From Eutreptiella sp. 'Long Island Sound 2002' (lineage: Eukaryota; Euglenozoa; Euglenophyceae; Eutreptiales; Eutreptiaceae): 64,000 bases of DNA. Position numbers and translations under genes: made by a program. The notes under the pieces are model-generated. The model was not told where the DNA came from. It searched no databases and saw nothing but the letters and a program-made list of their open reading frames with translations. The stretch's first letter is position 1, and every line of letters begins with the position of its first letter. Shown piece by piece: positions 23,900 to 35,315 of this stretch. The stretch is from positions 87,405,795 through 87,469,794 of the forward strand of contig OZ038382.1 of the NCBI GenBank assembly GCA_964036045.1, in the 5' to 3' direction.

Positions 23900-26800
23900 C
23901 TCCTGGCGTGTGCTGGTGTTGGTGCTCTGCTTGCACCGCGCAACTCCTGGCTTGGGTGCGCGCCGTGGGTGTGTTTGTTTGGGCTCGGGTTTTGGCTGCA
24001 CCCCGCCACTACTGGCGTGTGCTGGTGTGGGCGCTCCGCTTGCACCCCGCCACCCCTGGTTTAGGTGCGCGTTGTGGGTGTGTGTGTTTTGGCTCGGGTT
24101 TCGGCTGCACCCCGCCACTCCTGGCGTGTGCTGGTGTGGGCGCTACAGTTTTAACCCCCCACTCTTGGCTTGGGTGCGCGCCGTGGGTGTGTGTGTTTGG
24201 GCTCGAGCTTCGGCTGCACGCCGCCACTCCTGGCGTGTACTGGTGTGGGGGCTCTGCTTGCACCCTGCCACTCCTGGCTTGGGTGTGCGCCGTGGGTGTG
24301 TGTGTTTGGGCTCGTGTTTTGGCTGCACCCCGCAACTCCTGGCGTGTGCTGGTGTGGGCGCTCTGCTTGCACACTGCCACCTCTAGCTTGGGTGCGCGCC
24401 GTGGGTGTGTGTGTTTGGGCTCGGGTTTCGGCTGCAGCCCGCCGCTCCTGGCGTGTGCTGGTGTGGGCGCTCTGCTTGCACCCCGCCACTCCTGGCTGGG
24501 GTGCGAGCCGCGGGTGTGTGTGTTTCGGCTCGAGCTTCCGCTGCGCCCCGCCACTCCTGGCTGGGCTGTTGGGCTGTGTGTGTGCTGGTGTGGGCGCTCT
24601 GCTTGCACCCCGCAACTCCTGGCTTGGTTGCGCGACGTGGTTGTGTGTGTTTAGCCTCGGGTTTCGGCTGCACCCCGCCACTCCTGGCGTGTGCTGGTGT
24701 GGGCGCTCCGCTTGCACCCTGCCACTCCTGGCTTGGGTGCGCGCCGTGGGTCTGTGTGTTTGGGCTCGGGTATTTGCTGCACCCCGCCACTCCTGGCGTG
24801 TGCTGGTGTGCGCGCTCAGCTTGCACCCTACCACTCCTGGCTTGGGTGCGCGCCGTGGGTGTGTGTGTTTGGGCTCGGGTTCCGGCTGCACCCCGCCACT
24901 CCTGGTGTGTGCTGGTGTGGGCGCTCCGCTTGCACCCCGCCACCCATGGCTTGGGTGCGCGCCGTGGCTGTGTTTGTTCAGGCTCGGATTTCTGCCGCAC
25001 CCCGCCACTCCTGGCGTGTCCTGGTGTGGACACTCCGCTTGCACCCCGCCACTCCTGGCTGGGCTGCGCGCCGTGGGTGTGTGTATTAGGGCTGCGGTTT
25101 CGGCTGCACCCCGCCACCCCTGGCGTGTGCTGGTGTGGGCGCTCCACTTGCACCCCGCCACTCCTGGCTGGGTGCGCGCCGTGGGTTTGTGTGTTTGGGC
25201 TCGGGTTTCGGCCGCACCCCGCCACTCCTGGCGTGTGCTGGTGTTGGTGCTCTGCTTGCACCGCGCAACTCCTGGCTTGGGTGCGCGCCGTGGGTGTGTT
25301 TGTTTGGGCTCGGGTTTTGGCTGCACCCCGCCACTACTGGCGTGTGCTGGTGTTGGCGCTCCGCTTGCACCCCGCCACCCCTGGTTTAGGTGCGCGTTGT
25401 GGGTGTGTGTGTTTTGGCTCGGGTTTCGGCTGCACCCCGCCACTCCTGGCGTGTGCTGGTGTGGGCGCTACAGTTTTACCCCCCCACTCTTGGCTTGGGT
25501 GCGCGCCGTGGGTGTGTGTGTTTGGGCTCGAGCTTCGGCTGCACCCCGCCACTCCTGGCGTGTACTGGTGTGGGGGCTCTGCTTGCACCCTGCCACTCCT
25601 GGCTTGGGTGTGCGCCGTGGGTGTGTGTGTTTGGGCTCGTGTTTTGGCTGCACCCCGCAACTCCTGGCGTGTGCTGGTGTGGGCGCTCTGCTTGCACACT
25701 GCCACTTCTAGCTTGGGTGCGCGCCGTGGGTGTGTGTGTTTGGGCTCGGGTTTCGGCTGCAGCCCGCCGCTCCTGGCGTGTGCTGGTGTGGGCGCTCTGC
25801 TTGCACCCCGCCACTCCTGGCTGGGGTGCGAGCCGCGGGTGTGTGTGTTTCGGCTCGAGCTTCCGCTGCGCCCCGCCACTCCTGGCTGGGCTGTTGGGCT
25901 GTGTGTGTGCTGGTGTGGGCGCTCTGCTTGCACCCCGCAACTCCTGGCTTGGTTGCGCGACGTGGGTGTGTGTGTTTAGCCTCGGGTTTCGGCTGCACCC
26001 CGCCACTCCTGGCGTGTGCTGGTGTGGGCGCTCCGCTTGCACCCTGCCACTCCTGGCTTGGGTGCGCGCCGTGGGTCTGTGTGTTTGGGCTCGGGTATTG
26101 GCTGCACCCCGCCACTCCTGGCGTGTGCTGGTGTGCGCGCTCAGCTTGCACCCTACCACTCCTGGCTTGGGTGCGCGCCGTGGGTGTGTGTGTTTGGGCT
26201 CGGGTTCCGGCTGCACCCCGCCACTCCTGGTGTGTGCTGGTGTGGGCGCTCCGCTTGCACCCCGCCACCCATGGCTTGGGTGCGCGCCGTGGCTGTGTTT
26301 GTTCAGGCTCGGATTTCTGCCGCACCCCGCCACTCCTGGCGTGTCCTGGTGTGGACACTCCGCTTGCACCCCGCCACTCCTGGCTGGGCTGCGCGCCGTG
26401 GGTGTGTGTATTAGGGCTGCGGTTTCGGCTGCACCCCGCCACCCCTGGCGTGTGCTGGTGTGGGCGCTCCACTTGCACCCCGCCACTCCTGGCTGGGTGC
26501 GCGCCGTGGGTTTGTGTGTTTGGGCTCGGGTTTCGGCCGCACCCCGCCACTCCTGGCGTGTGCTGGTGTTGGTGCTCTGCTTGCACCGCGCAACTCCTGG
26601 CTTGGGTGCGCGCCGTGGGTGTGTTTGTTTGGGCTCGGGTTTTGGCTGCACCCCGCCACTACTGGCGTGTGCTGGTGTGGGCGCTCCGCTTGCACCCCGC
26701 CACCCCTGGTTTAGGTGCGCGTTGTGGGTGTGTGTGTTTTGGCTCGGGTTTCGGCTGCACCCCGCCACTCCTGGCGTGTGCTGGTGTGGGCGCTACAGTT

Positions 26801-27735
26801 TTACCCCCCCACTCTTGGCTTGGGTGCGCGCCGTGGGTGTGTGTGTTTGGGCTCGAGCTTCGGCTGCACCCCGCCACTCCTGGCGTGTACTGGTGTGGGG
26901 GCTCTGCTTGCACCCTGCCACTCCTGGCTTGGGTGTGCGCCGTGGGTGTGTGTGTTTGGGCTCGTGTTTTGGCTGCACCCCGCAACTCCTGGCGTGTGCT
27001 GGTGTGGGCGCTCTGCTTGCACACTGCCACTTCTAGCTTGGGTGCGCGCCGTGGGTGTGTGTGTTTGGGCTCGGGTTTCGGCTGCAGCCCGCCGCTCCTG
27101 GCGTGTGCTGGTGTGGGCGCTCTGCTTGCACCCCGCCACTCCTGGCTGGGGTGCGAGCCGCGGGTGTGTGTGTTTCGGCTCGAGCTTCCGCTGCGCCCCG
27201 CCACTCCTGGCTGGGCTGTTGGGCTGTGTGTGTGCTGGTGTGGGCGCTCTGCTTGCACCCCGCAACTCCTGGCTTGGTTGCGCGACGTGGGTGTGTGTGT
27301 TTAGCCTCGGGTTTCGGCTGCACCCCGCCACTCCTGGCGTGTGCTGGTGTGGGCGCTCCGCTTGCACCCTGCCACTCCTGGCTTGGGTGCGCGCCGTGGG
27401 TCTGTGTGTTTGGGCTCGGGTATTAGCTGCACCCCGCCACTCCTGGCGTGTGCTGGTGTGCGCGCTCAGCTTGCACCCTACCACTCCTGGCTTGGGTGCG
27501 CGCCGTGGGTGTGTGTGTTTGGGCTCGGGTTCCGGCTGCACCCCGCCACTCCTGGTGTGTGCTGGTGTGGGCGCTCCGCTTGCACCCCGCCACCCATGGC
27601 TTGGGTGCGCGCCGTGGCTGTGTTTGTTCAGGCTCGGATTTCTGCCGCACCCCGCCACTCCTGGCGTGTCCTGGTGTGGACAATTCGCTTGCACCCCGCC
27701 ACTCCTGGCTGGGCTGCGCGCCGTGGGTGTGTGTA
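23900..27735. repeat. higher-order repeat, 1,325 bp x about 2.9
   Basis: Diagnostic variants such as GCTACAGTTTTA, GGTTTAGGTGCGCGTTGTGG and TGTGTATTAGGGCTGCGG recur at exactly 1,325-bp spacing in three blocks beginning near 23900, 25225 and 26550. The third block is truncated near 27735. The length equals eleven 109-bp units plus one 126-bp unit. The blocks are nearly identical. Confidence 0.8.
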
Positions 27736-30700
27736 TTTGGGCTCGGGTTTCGGCTGCAACCCACCACTCCTGGCTTGGGTGCGCGCCGTGGGTGTGTGTG
27801 TTTGGGCTCCGGTTTCGGCTGCACCCCGCCACTCCTGGCGTGTGCTGGTGTGGGCGCTCCGCTTGCACCCCGCCACTCCTGGCTGGCTGCGCGCCGTGGG
27901 TTTGTGTGTTTGGGCTCGGGTTTCGGCCGCACCCCGCCACTCCTGGCGTGTGCTGGTGTGTGCGCTCCGCTTGCACCCCGCCACCCCTGGTTTGGGTGCG
28001 CGTCGTGGCTGTGTGTGTTTGGGCTCGGGTTTCGGCTGCACCCCGCCACTCCGGGCTGGGGTGTTGGGCTGTGTGTGTGCTGGTATGGGCGCACCGCTTG
28101 CACCCCGCCACTCCTGGCTTGGGTGCGCGCTGTGGGTATGTGTTTTTGGGCTCGGGCTTTGGCTGCACCCCGCCACTCCTGGCGTGTGCTGGTGTGGGCG
28201 CTCCGCTTGCACCCCGCCACTCCTGGCTTGGGTGCGCGCCGTGCGTGTGTCTGTTTGGGCTCCGGTTTCGGCTGCACCCCGCCACTCCTGGCGTGTGCTG
28301 GTGTGGGCGCTACAGTTTTAACCCCCCACTCCTGGCTTTGGTGCGCGCCGTAGGTGTGTGTGTTTGGGCTCGGGTTTCGGCTGCAGCCCGCCACTCTTGG
28401 CGTGTGCTGGTGTGGGCGCTCTGCTTGCACCCCGCCACTCCTGGCTTGGGTGCGCGCCGTGGGTGTGTGTGTTTGGGCTCGGGTTTCGGCTGCACCCCGC
28501 AACTCCTGGCTGGGATGTTGGGCTGTGTGTGTGCTGGTGTGGGCGCTCGGCTTGCACCCCGCCACTCCTGGCTTGGGTGCGCGCCGTGGGTGTGTTTGTT
28601 TGGGCTCGGGTTTTGGCTGCACCCCGCCACTCCTGGCGTGTGCTGGTGTTGGTGCTCTGCTTGCACCGCGCAACTCCTGGCTTGGGTGCGCGCCGTGGGT
28701 GTGTTTGTTTGGGCTCGGGTTTTGGCTGCACCCCGCCACTACTGGCGTGTGCTGCTGTGGGCGCTCCGCTTGCACCCCGCCACCCCTGGTTTGGGTGCAC
28801 GCCGCGGCCGTGTGTGTTTGGGATCGGGTTTGAGCTGCACCCCGCCACTCCTGGCGTGTGCTGGTGTGGGCGCTCCGCTTGCACCCCGCCACTGCTGGCT
28901 TGGGTGCGCGCTGTGGGTGTGTGTGTTTCGGCGTGGGTTTCGGCTGCAGCCCGCCACTCCTGGCGTGTGCTGGTGTGGGCGCTCCGCTTGCACCCCGCCA
29001 CTCCTGGCTGGGCTGCGCGCCGTTGGTCTGTGTGTTTGGGCTCGGGTTTCGGCTGCACTCCGCCACTCCTGGCGTGTGCTGGTGTGGGCGCTCCGCTTGC
29101 ACCCCGCCACTGCTGGCTTGGGTGCGCGCTGTGTGTGTGTGTTTTCTGGCTCGGGTTTCGGGAACACCCCGCCACTCCTGGCGTGTGCTGGTGTGGGCGC
29201 TCCGCTTGCACCCCGCCACTCCTGGCTTGGATGCACGCCGTGGGTGTGCGTGTTTGGGCTCGGGTCTCGGCTGCACCCCGCCACTCCTGGCGTGTGCTGG
29301 TGTGGGCGCTCCGCTTGCACCCCGCCACTGCTGGCTTGGGTGCGCGCCGTGGGTGTGTGTGTTTGTGCTTGGGTTTCGGCTGCGGCCCGCAACTCCTGGC
29401 GTGTGCTGGTGTGGGCGCTACAGTTTCAACCCCTCACTCCTGGCTTGGGTGCCCACAGTTGGTGTGTGTGCCTGGGCTCGGGTTTCGGCTGCACCCCACC
29501 ACTCCTGGCGTGTGCTGGTGTGGGCGCTCCGCTTGCAGCCCGCCACCCCTGGCTTGGGTACGCGCCGTGGGTGTGTGTGTTTGAGCTCGGGTTTCGGCTG
29601 CACCCCGCCACTTCTGTCCTGTGCTGGTGTGGGCGCTCCGCTTGCACCCCGCCACTCCTGGCTTTGGTGCGCGCCGTGGGTGTGTGTGTTTGGGCTCCAG
29701 TTTCGGCTGCACCCCGCCACTCCTGGCGTGTGCTGGTGTGGGCGCTCTGCTTGCACCCCGCCGGCCCTGGCTTGGGTGCGCGTCGTGGGTGTGTGTGTTT
29801 TGGCTTGGGTTTCGGCCGCACCCCGCCACTCCTGGCGTGTGCTGGTGTGTGCGCTCCGCTTGCACCCCGCCACCCCTTGTTTGGGTGCGCGTCGTGGGTG
29901 TGTGTGTTTGGGCTCGGGTTTCGGCTGCACCCCGCCACTCCTGGCTGGGGTGTTGGGCTGTGTGTGTGCTGGAGTGGGCGCACCGCTTGCACCCCGCCAC
30001 TCCTGGCTTGGGTGCGCGCTGTGGGTGTGTGTTTTTGGGCTCGAGTTTCGGCTGCACCCCGCCACTCCTGGCGTGTGCTGTTGTGGGCGCTCCGCTTGCA
30101 CCCTGCCACTCCTGGCTTGGGTGCGCGCCGTGGGTGTGTGTGTTTGGGCTCGGGTTTCGGCTGCACCCCGCCACTCCTGGCTGGGGTGTTGGGCTGTGTG
30201 TGTGCTGGTGTGGGCGCACCGCTTGCACCCCGCCACTCCTGGCTTGGGTGCGCGCTGTGGGTGTGTGTTTTTGGGCTCCGGTTTCGGCTGCACCCCGCCA
30301 CTCCTGGCGTGTGCTGGTGTGGGCGCTACAGTTTTAACCCCCAACTCCTGGCTTTGGTGCGCGCCGTGGGTGTGTGTGTTTGGGCTCGGGTTTCGGCTGC
30401 AGCCCACCACTCCTGGCGTGTGCTGGTGGGGGTGCTCCGCTTGCACCCCGCCACTCCTGGCTTGGGTGCGCGCCGTGGGTGTGTGTGTTTTGGCTCGGGT
30501 TTCGGCTGCACCCCGCAAGTCCTGGCTGGGATGTTGGGCTGTGTGTGTGCTGGTGTGGGCGCTCTGCTTGCAGCCCGCCACTCCTGGCTTGGGTGCGCGC
30601 CGTGGCTGTGTGTCTTTGAGCTCGGGTTTCTGCTGCACCCCGCCAATCCTGGCGTGTGCTGGTGTGGGAGCTCTGCTTGCAGCCCGCCACTCCTGGCTGG

Positions 30701-32242
30701 GTGCGCGCCGTGGGTGTGTGTGTTTGGGCTTGGGTATTGGCTGCACCCCGCCACTCCTGGCGTGTGCTGGTGTGGGCGCACCACTTGCACCCCGCCACTC
30801 ATGGCTTGGGTGCGCGCCGTGGGTGTGTGTGTTTTGACTCGGGTTTCGGCTGCACCCCGACACTCTTGGCGGGTGCTGGTGTTGGCGCTCTGTTTGCACC
30901 CCGCCACTCCTGGCTTCGGTGCGCGCCGTGGGTGTGTGTGTTTGGGCTCGGGTTTCGTCTGCGCCCCGCCACTCCCTGCGTGTGCTGGTGTGGGCGCTAC
31001 AGTTTTAACCCCCCACTCCTGGCTTGGGTGCGCGCCGTGGGTGTGTGTGTTTGGGCTCGGGTTTTGGCTGCACCCCGCCACTCCTGGCGTGTCCTGGTGT
31101 GGGCGCTCCGCTTGCAGCCCGCCACTCCTGGCTTTGATGTGCGCCGTGGGTGTGTGTATTTGGGCTCGGGTTTCGGCTGCACCCCGCCACTCCTGGCGTG
31201 TGCTGGTGTGGGCGCTACAGTTTTAACCCCCCACTCCTGGCTTGGATGCGCGCCGTGGGTGTGTGTATTTGGGCTCGGGTTTCGGCTGCACCCCGCCACT
31301 CCTGGCGTGTGCTGGTGTGGGCACTCCGCTTGCACCCCGCCACTCCTGGGTTGGGTGCGCGCCGTGGGTGTGTATGTTTGGGCTCGGGTTTCGGCTGCAC
31401 CCCGCAACTCCTGGCTGGGATGTTGGGCTGTGTGTGTGCTGGTGTGGGCGCTCTGCTTGCACCCCGCCACTCCTGGCTTGGGTGCGCGCCGTGGGTGTGT
31501 GTGTTTGGGCTCGGGTTTCGGCTGCACCCCGCCACTCCTGGTGTGTGCTGGTGTGGGAGCTCTGCTCGCAGCCCGCCACTCCTGGCTCGGTGTGCGCCGT
31601 GGGTGTGTGTGTTTGGGCTTGGGTTTTTGCTGCACCCCGCCACTCCTGGCGTGTGCTGGTGTGGGCGCACCGCTTGCACCCTGCCACTCCTGGCTTGGGT
31701 GTGCGCCGTGGGTGTGTGTGCTTTGGCTCGGGTTTCGGCTGCACCCCGCCACTCCTGGCGTGTGCTGGTGTTGGCGCTCCGCTTGCACCCCGCCACTCCT
31801 GGCTTCAGTGCGCGCCCTTGGGTGTGTGTCTCTGGGCTTGGGTTTCGGCTGCATCCCGCCACTCCTGGCCTGTGCTGGTGTGGGTGCTCCGCTTGCACCC
31901 CGCCACTCCTGGCTTGGGTGCGCGCCGTGGGTGTGTGTGTTTGGGCTCGGGTTTCAGCTGCACCCCGCCATTCTTGGCGTGTGCTGGTGTGGGCGCTCTG
32001 CTTGCATCCCGCCACTCCTGGCTTGGGTGCGCGCTGTACGGGTGTGTGTTCGGGCTCGGGTTTCCGCTGCACCCCGCCACTCATGGCGTGTGCTGGTGTG
32101 GGCGCTCTGCTTGCACCCTGCCAGTCCTGGCTGGGGTGCGCGCCTTGGGGGTGTGTGTTTTGGCTCGGGCTGCGGCTGCGCCCCGCCACTCCTGGCTGTG
32201 GTGTTGGGGTCTGTGTGTGCTCTTGTGCGTGCCCCCCTTGTG

Positions 32243-32570
32243 TTTTGTTTGCTTTGTGGGCCTCCCGCTTCTCGGCTCTCTGTGCGCTCTGTCCTTTTTC
32301 TGTGTCTCGCCTGGCTGTTGGTAGCTCCCTGGTGGTTGCTGTCCCCCCCCCACCCCTGCCGCTTGGTGATCCGTTCTTTTTTTTCTTCTTTTGCGTTGTG
32401 CGCCCTATTTGTCTCCGGCTTTCTCTGGTTTCCGGCCCTGGGTGACTTGGGACTCGGCGCTGCGCGTTGTTTGCTTTGTTGGCCTCCCGTTTCTCGGCTC
32501 TCTGTGCGTTCTTGCCTCTCTCGTGCCTCCTGTCTGGCTGTTGGCTGCTCCCCGGTGGTTGCTGCCCCCC
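32243..32570. repeat. imperfect direct repeat pair at the array's right edge
   Basis: Two copies of a roughly 105-bp segment (32243-32350 and 32468-32570) share the words GGCCTCCCG, TTCTCGGCTCTCTGTGCG, TGGCTGTTGG and GGTGGTTGCTG. The plus strand stays A-poor. The right copy ends in a C-run into which the next element is inserted. Confidence 0.7.
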
Positions 32571-33077
32571 TGTAAAGGGGAGCTCAGGACAGGACAGGAC
32601 AAGCCTGAAAGCCTGTGTTTTCCCTAGGATTCGGTTCGTTATGTTTACTGCTATTTTGTCAGTAAGGTATTGTGCTCAGTACTTGGCTGTACTGACACAT
32701 GTATGTTACATAAACCCATATATTATCCTGTCGCGTTGCGGTGCAGATGCCGCTTTTTGGGCACTGCATGGCACGCGTGCGCACTGATTTGTGCATTGTT
32801 TTCTTTCGGAAAAGCACTGATTTTTATTATAAAAAGATCTGATTTTGTAGGAATGTAATTGTGTTGCGACATGCATGAATTGTGGATGCCCGTAATGTAC
32901 ATTGTTTTAGTGTGCTTTGGGATCGTTACGATCTCAGTACTATGCACTGTGATCGAGATTAAAACTGAAGTTGAATTGATTTGTCTCGCCGTGTGTCTTG
33001 GGTTATCATTGGAGGACTTGGTTTTGGAGCAGCCAATATTCAAGTCAGCACACAACAAAAAAACCACGGAAGGGTTT
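32571..33077 (+). repeat. 5-prime LTR, inner end truncated
   Basis: Identical to 35316-35822 except for about two substitutions. It diverges after CCACGGAAGGGTTTT, where the 3-prime copy continues GGGTGCTTGCG and TTTTACA. Here it instead reads TTTTTTTCCAG, which also looks like a splice acceptor. Confidence 0.75.
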
Positions 33078-33104
33078 TTTTCCAGAAGTTCGTAACGTCC
33101 GAAG

Positions 33105-34121
33105 ATGATGACTCAAGAGTACTGCAGATCCACAACCCCGACGCCACGAAACAACCCTGATGGGTTACGGCCGCTGTCAATACAACTTTGCTTAGGCAAC
33201 CAAGCGCCGTCAAGACCACCGCCAGCTCCCCGAAGGCCTGCACCATCGCCGCCACGTTCAGTTGCAGCCAAACTGGAGACCGTTGAAGGATTTGGAACAA
33301 CCGGAGTGACAAAAGGCGAAAAAGAACAAGAGTTTGACGTGCAGGTCAACGAGTTGGTCCGTGAAGAGTTCAAAATTTGAAAAAGGTCGAGGTATGAGCA
33401 GGAGAACCTGTCGGCACGCCTCTACGCAAATTTTGGTTATCGCTTCCAGCAGCTTTTCTCTACCTTCGCCGCACAGCTGAAATTGGCTGCGACCGTAATG
33501 AGGAAGAAGCCAAAGACGTGTGACACGAAAAATACAGACAAGTATTGCGTGAAGGAGACGAGAGAACCGCCGAATGAAGTGAGGAAGTCAGGCTCGACGC
33601 CAAAAAGTCAAAAAGAGTTCACTGATGCGACGCCAATACCAGACCATTCAGGTACACTTACGGCCGTAGAGAAGTCACTGTCCGAGTTAAAAAGGATACT
33701 GACACTTTTAACACCAACCTCTTCGCGCAGTCCAACCGAGGAGAAAAGAAATGAGCGCCGAGCGGAGGAGTTGCAAACGAGACGAAACCCACAAGCCCAA
33801 GAAAAATGGGTAGCGCGAAGCAGTTCGATGAATGACGTCGCCAGACCCAAACCAAGAGCTCAGGCGAGCGAAGAAGAACGAAACCACGGGGACGCTTCAA
33901 ACACAGCCAAGGGGAAGGTACCCGAACGCGTGAGGGAGCGTGGCCGAAGAGGAGGACGAGCTGTACAGTGCCGCAGGGCTGCTGCGTTTTTCTTGGAAGC
34001 TATACGTTCAATGGTGGGGTATTCAAGTGAAAGGACTACTTCGTTGAAGAGGAGGTGTCCACCACGTTCAGCCTGGGGTCAATGCTTGGCCCCCATGAAC
34101 GAGTACAACCCTTTCCTTTAA
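33105..34121 (+). pseudogene. element ORF with one in-frame TGA, unknown product
   Basis: A single frame of 338 codons from ATG at 33105, or the second ATG at 33108, to TAA at 34119. It is interrupted once by TGA at 33378-33380 (context EEFKI, stop, KRSRYEQ), which fits a CGA-to-TGA change. The N-terminal third is Pro/Ala/Arg-rich (SRPPPAPRRPAPSPPRS). The middle is charged. The C-terminal half is basic with many Lys/Arg/Glu and a RERGRRGGR cluster. This is a gag-like or nucleic-acid-binding composition, but no zinc knuckle or other domain is seen. Frame analysis suggests that coding could begin upstream: a different frame crossing the LTR edge reads VFFQKFVTSEDDDSRVLQ before a shift. Context makes it the main product of the element. 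Confidence 0.45.
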
Positions 34122-34159
34122 GTTTTTGAGCGCTGAGAGCGCTCTGTTACCCTGCGCGT

Positions 34160-34450
34160 ATGTCGAGCGATGATCAACAAATTCGGAAACTTCACCAAGA
34201 CCTCATGGGGTTTCATACTTCATTGAAGCAATCATACGACAGACTTGAGGAATTAGCAAGCAATGTAGACAAACAAATGGAGACTATCACCAACTCAATT
34301 TCGACATCAACAAGCATACGAAAATCAAAACAAGGATTTGTTTTGAGAGTAGATCTTAACGCGAGCGCTTGCAGCGCTTTCTTTGTCAGCTTTTGGCGCT
34401 GTGAGCGCCTTGTGGTATATATCTGCCACAGATGGCAGAATGTGATGTAA
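34160..34450 (+). CDS. small coiled-coil ORF in the LTR-type element
   Basis: A 96-codon frame beginning MSSDDQQIRKLHQDLMG. Residues 1-60 are hydrophilic with heptad-like spacing (LHQDLMGFHTSLKQSYDRLE), suggesting a coiled coil. The part after about residue 60 (SKQGFVLRVDLN onward) looks less constrained, so the true end may differ through splicing. It starts 39 bp after the preceding ORF. A similar coiled-coil fragment occurs near 44.9-45.1 kb, possibly from a related element. No enzymatic motif. Confidence 0.4.
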   Translation: MSSDDQQIRKLHQDLMGFHTSLKQSYDRLEELASNVDKQMETITNSISTSTSIRKSKQGFVLRVDLNASACSAFFVSFWRCERLVVYICHRWQNVM

Positions 34451-35163
34451 ATTACAATGCATCCAAAAGTTGACTTTGTCAACGAAGCCTTTTTTTGGCC
34501 TACAAGTGGCGCCAAGCGCCTTGTGTGCAGGCACTGACATATGCCTTTGCCTTCTTTTTCGTTTTAGATACTATTTTGGATCTGCAATGAGCAGTGGTGG
34601 GATACACCCTGCTTTACACTTTGAGTGAACTCTGGTTTACTCAGTTTTGCAATTCTGTTTTGCTTTGCACCTGCCTGCTTGTGAGCAGTGTGTCTTTTTT
34701 TCTTTTTCAGCTGCTTCTGTCTTGGAGAAAAAGCAGAGTGGTTTTCCCGTTTGCTTTTCTGCCTTTGTTGGAAAAAGCAGGGGTTTTCTTTCAGTATTTT
34801 TATACTAAATTTTATCTGTGCCATGAGCACTTCAGGTTGTGTGCCATGAGCACTTATCAGGTTTTTACACCCTTTGAGGAGTTTGAGTGGGTATAGGTTG
34901 AAACACCACTTCACCACTCCCCTAGAGCACTGTTTTGTGACAGAAATCCCTTTCAGGAGGGTAAAGCTATCTTTTGTACCAGTGGTATTCCACTAGCATG
35001 ATCTGCACATAGATAGTAGCTGTTTTTACCTGGAATGGGTAGAAATAGCCAGATCACAGACAATAATATCTGTATTGTATTGTAGGTTAAGGCCTGCATG
35101 TTTTGCTATTTTTTTTTCTCGGGTCAGCAACTCATTTGGGGAGTGCTGAGCCTGGGGGGGGAG
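34451..35163. other. T-rich 3-prime interior of the LTR-type element
   Basis: No supported coding frame. It is T-rich with several short inverted repeats (for example TGGCGCCAAGCGCC around 34507) and ends in a first purine tract, CCTGGGGGGGGAG (35151-35163). Confidence 0.4.
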
Positions 35164-35205
35164 TGTAAACATGCAAGGCAGCCTTTTGGGTGCTTGCTTT
35201 TTACA
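35164..35205 (+). repeat. 42-bp mini-LTR relic
   Basis: Begins TGTAAAC directly after a purine tract and ends TTTTGGGTGCTTGCTTTTTACA, which matches the last 22 bp of the 3-prime LTR at 21 positions. It looks like an LTR whose middle ~480 bp were lost, or the B1 copy of a split direct-repeat arrangement. Confidence 0.55.
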
Positions 35206-35300
35206 CCCACCCAGCTCTGTCTGAGCTTTTCCCAGCCCTATGGTAAAACCCTTCGCACCCTTTTGTTTTGGGGTCTCAGCCACACATCAGGGTATGTGTG

Positions 35301-35315
35301 GGCTTGGGGGGGGAG
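35301..35315 (+). promoter_or_regulatory. polypurine tract before the 3-prime LTR
   Basis: GGCTTGGGGGGGGAG immediately precedes TGTAAAGG, the start of the 3-prime LTR. In LTR retroelements this is where plus-strand DNA synthesis is primed. Confidence 0.6.

Larger units (their letters stand above)
11989..32230. repeat. 20-kb minisatellite of 109-bp and 126-bp units
   Basis: About 180 tandem units. The short unit is 109 bp and the long unit is 126 bp; they differ by a 17-bp block (TGGGGTGTTGGGCTGTG). Each unit holds two copies of the box CCGCCACTCCTGGC, giving a dimeric structure, plus a GTGTGTGTGT stretch. The plus strand has only about 4 A per 109 bases. All stop codons need an A on the plus strand (TAA, TAG, TGA, or TTA, CTA, TCA for the minus strand), so all six frames stay open for kilobases. 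The longest are plus 26715-31226 (1,503 codons) and minus 13189-17418 (1,409 codons). Because 109 is not a multiple of three, each frame cycles through all three registers and repeats every 109 residues. I treat these frames as non-coding. Higher-order duplications are listed separately. Confidence 0.9.

Noticed and set aside
11901-31226. Very long open frames on both strands of the minisatellite (up to 1,503 codons)
   Set aside because: Explained by A depletion on one strand and by repeat homogenisation. Several frames on both strands are open at once and no start, splice or domain evidence favours one.
11989-32230. CRISPR array
   Set aside because: There are no short identical repeats separated by unique spacers. 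The units are contiguous, variable 109/126-bp monomers in a eukaryotic context.
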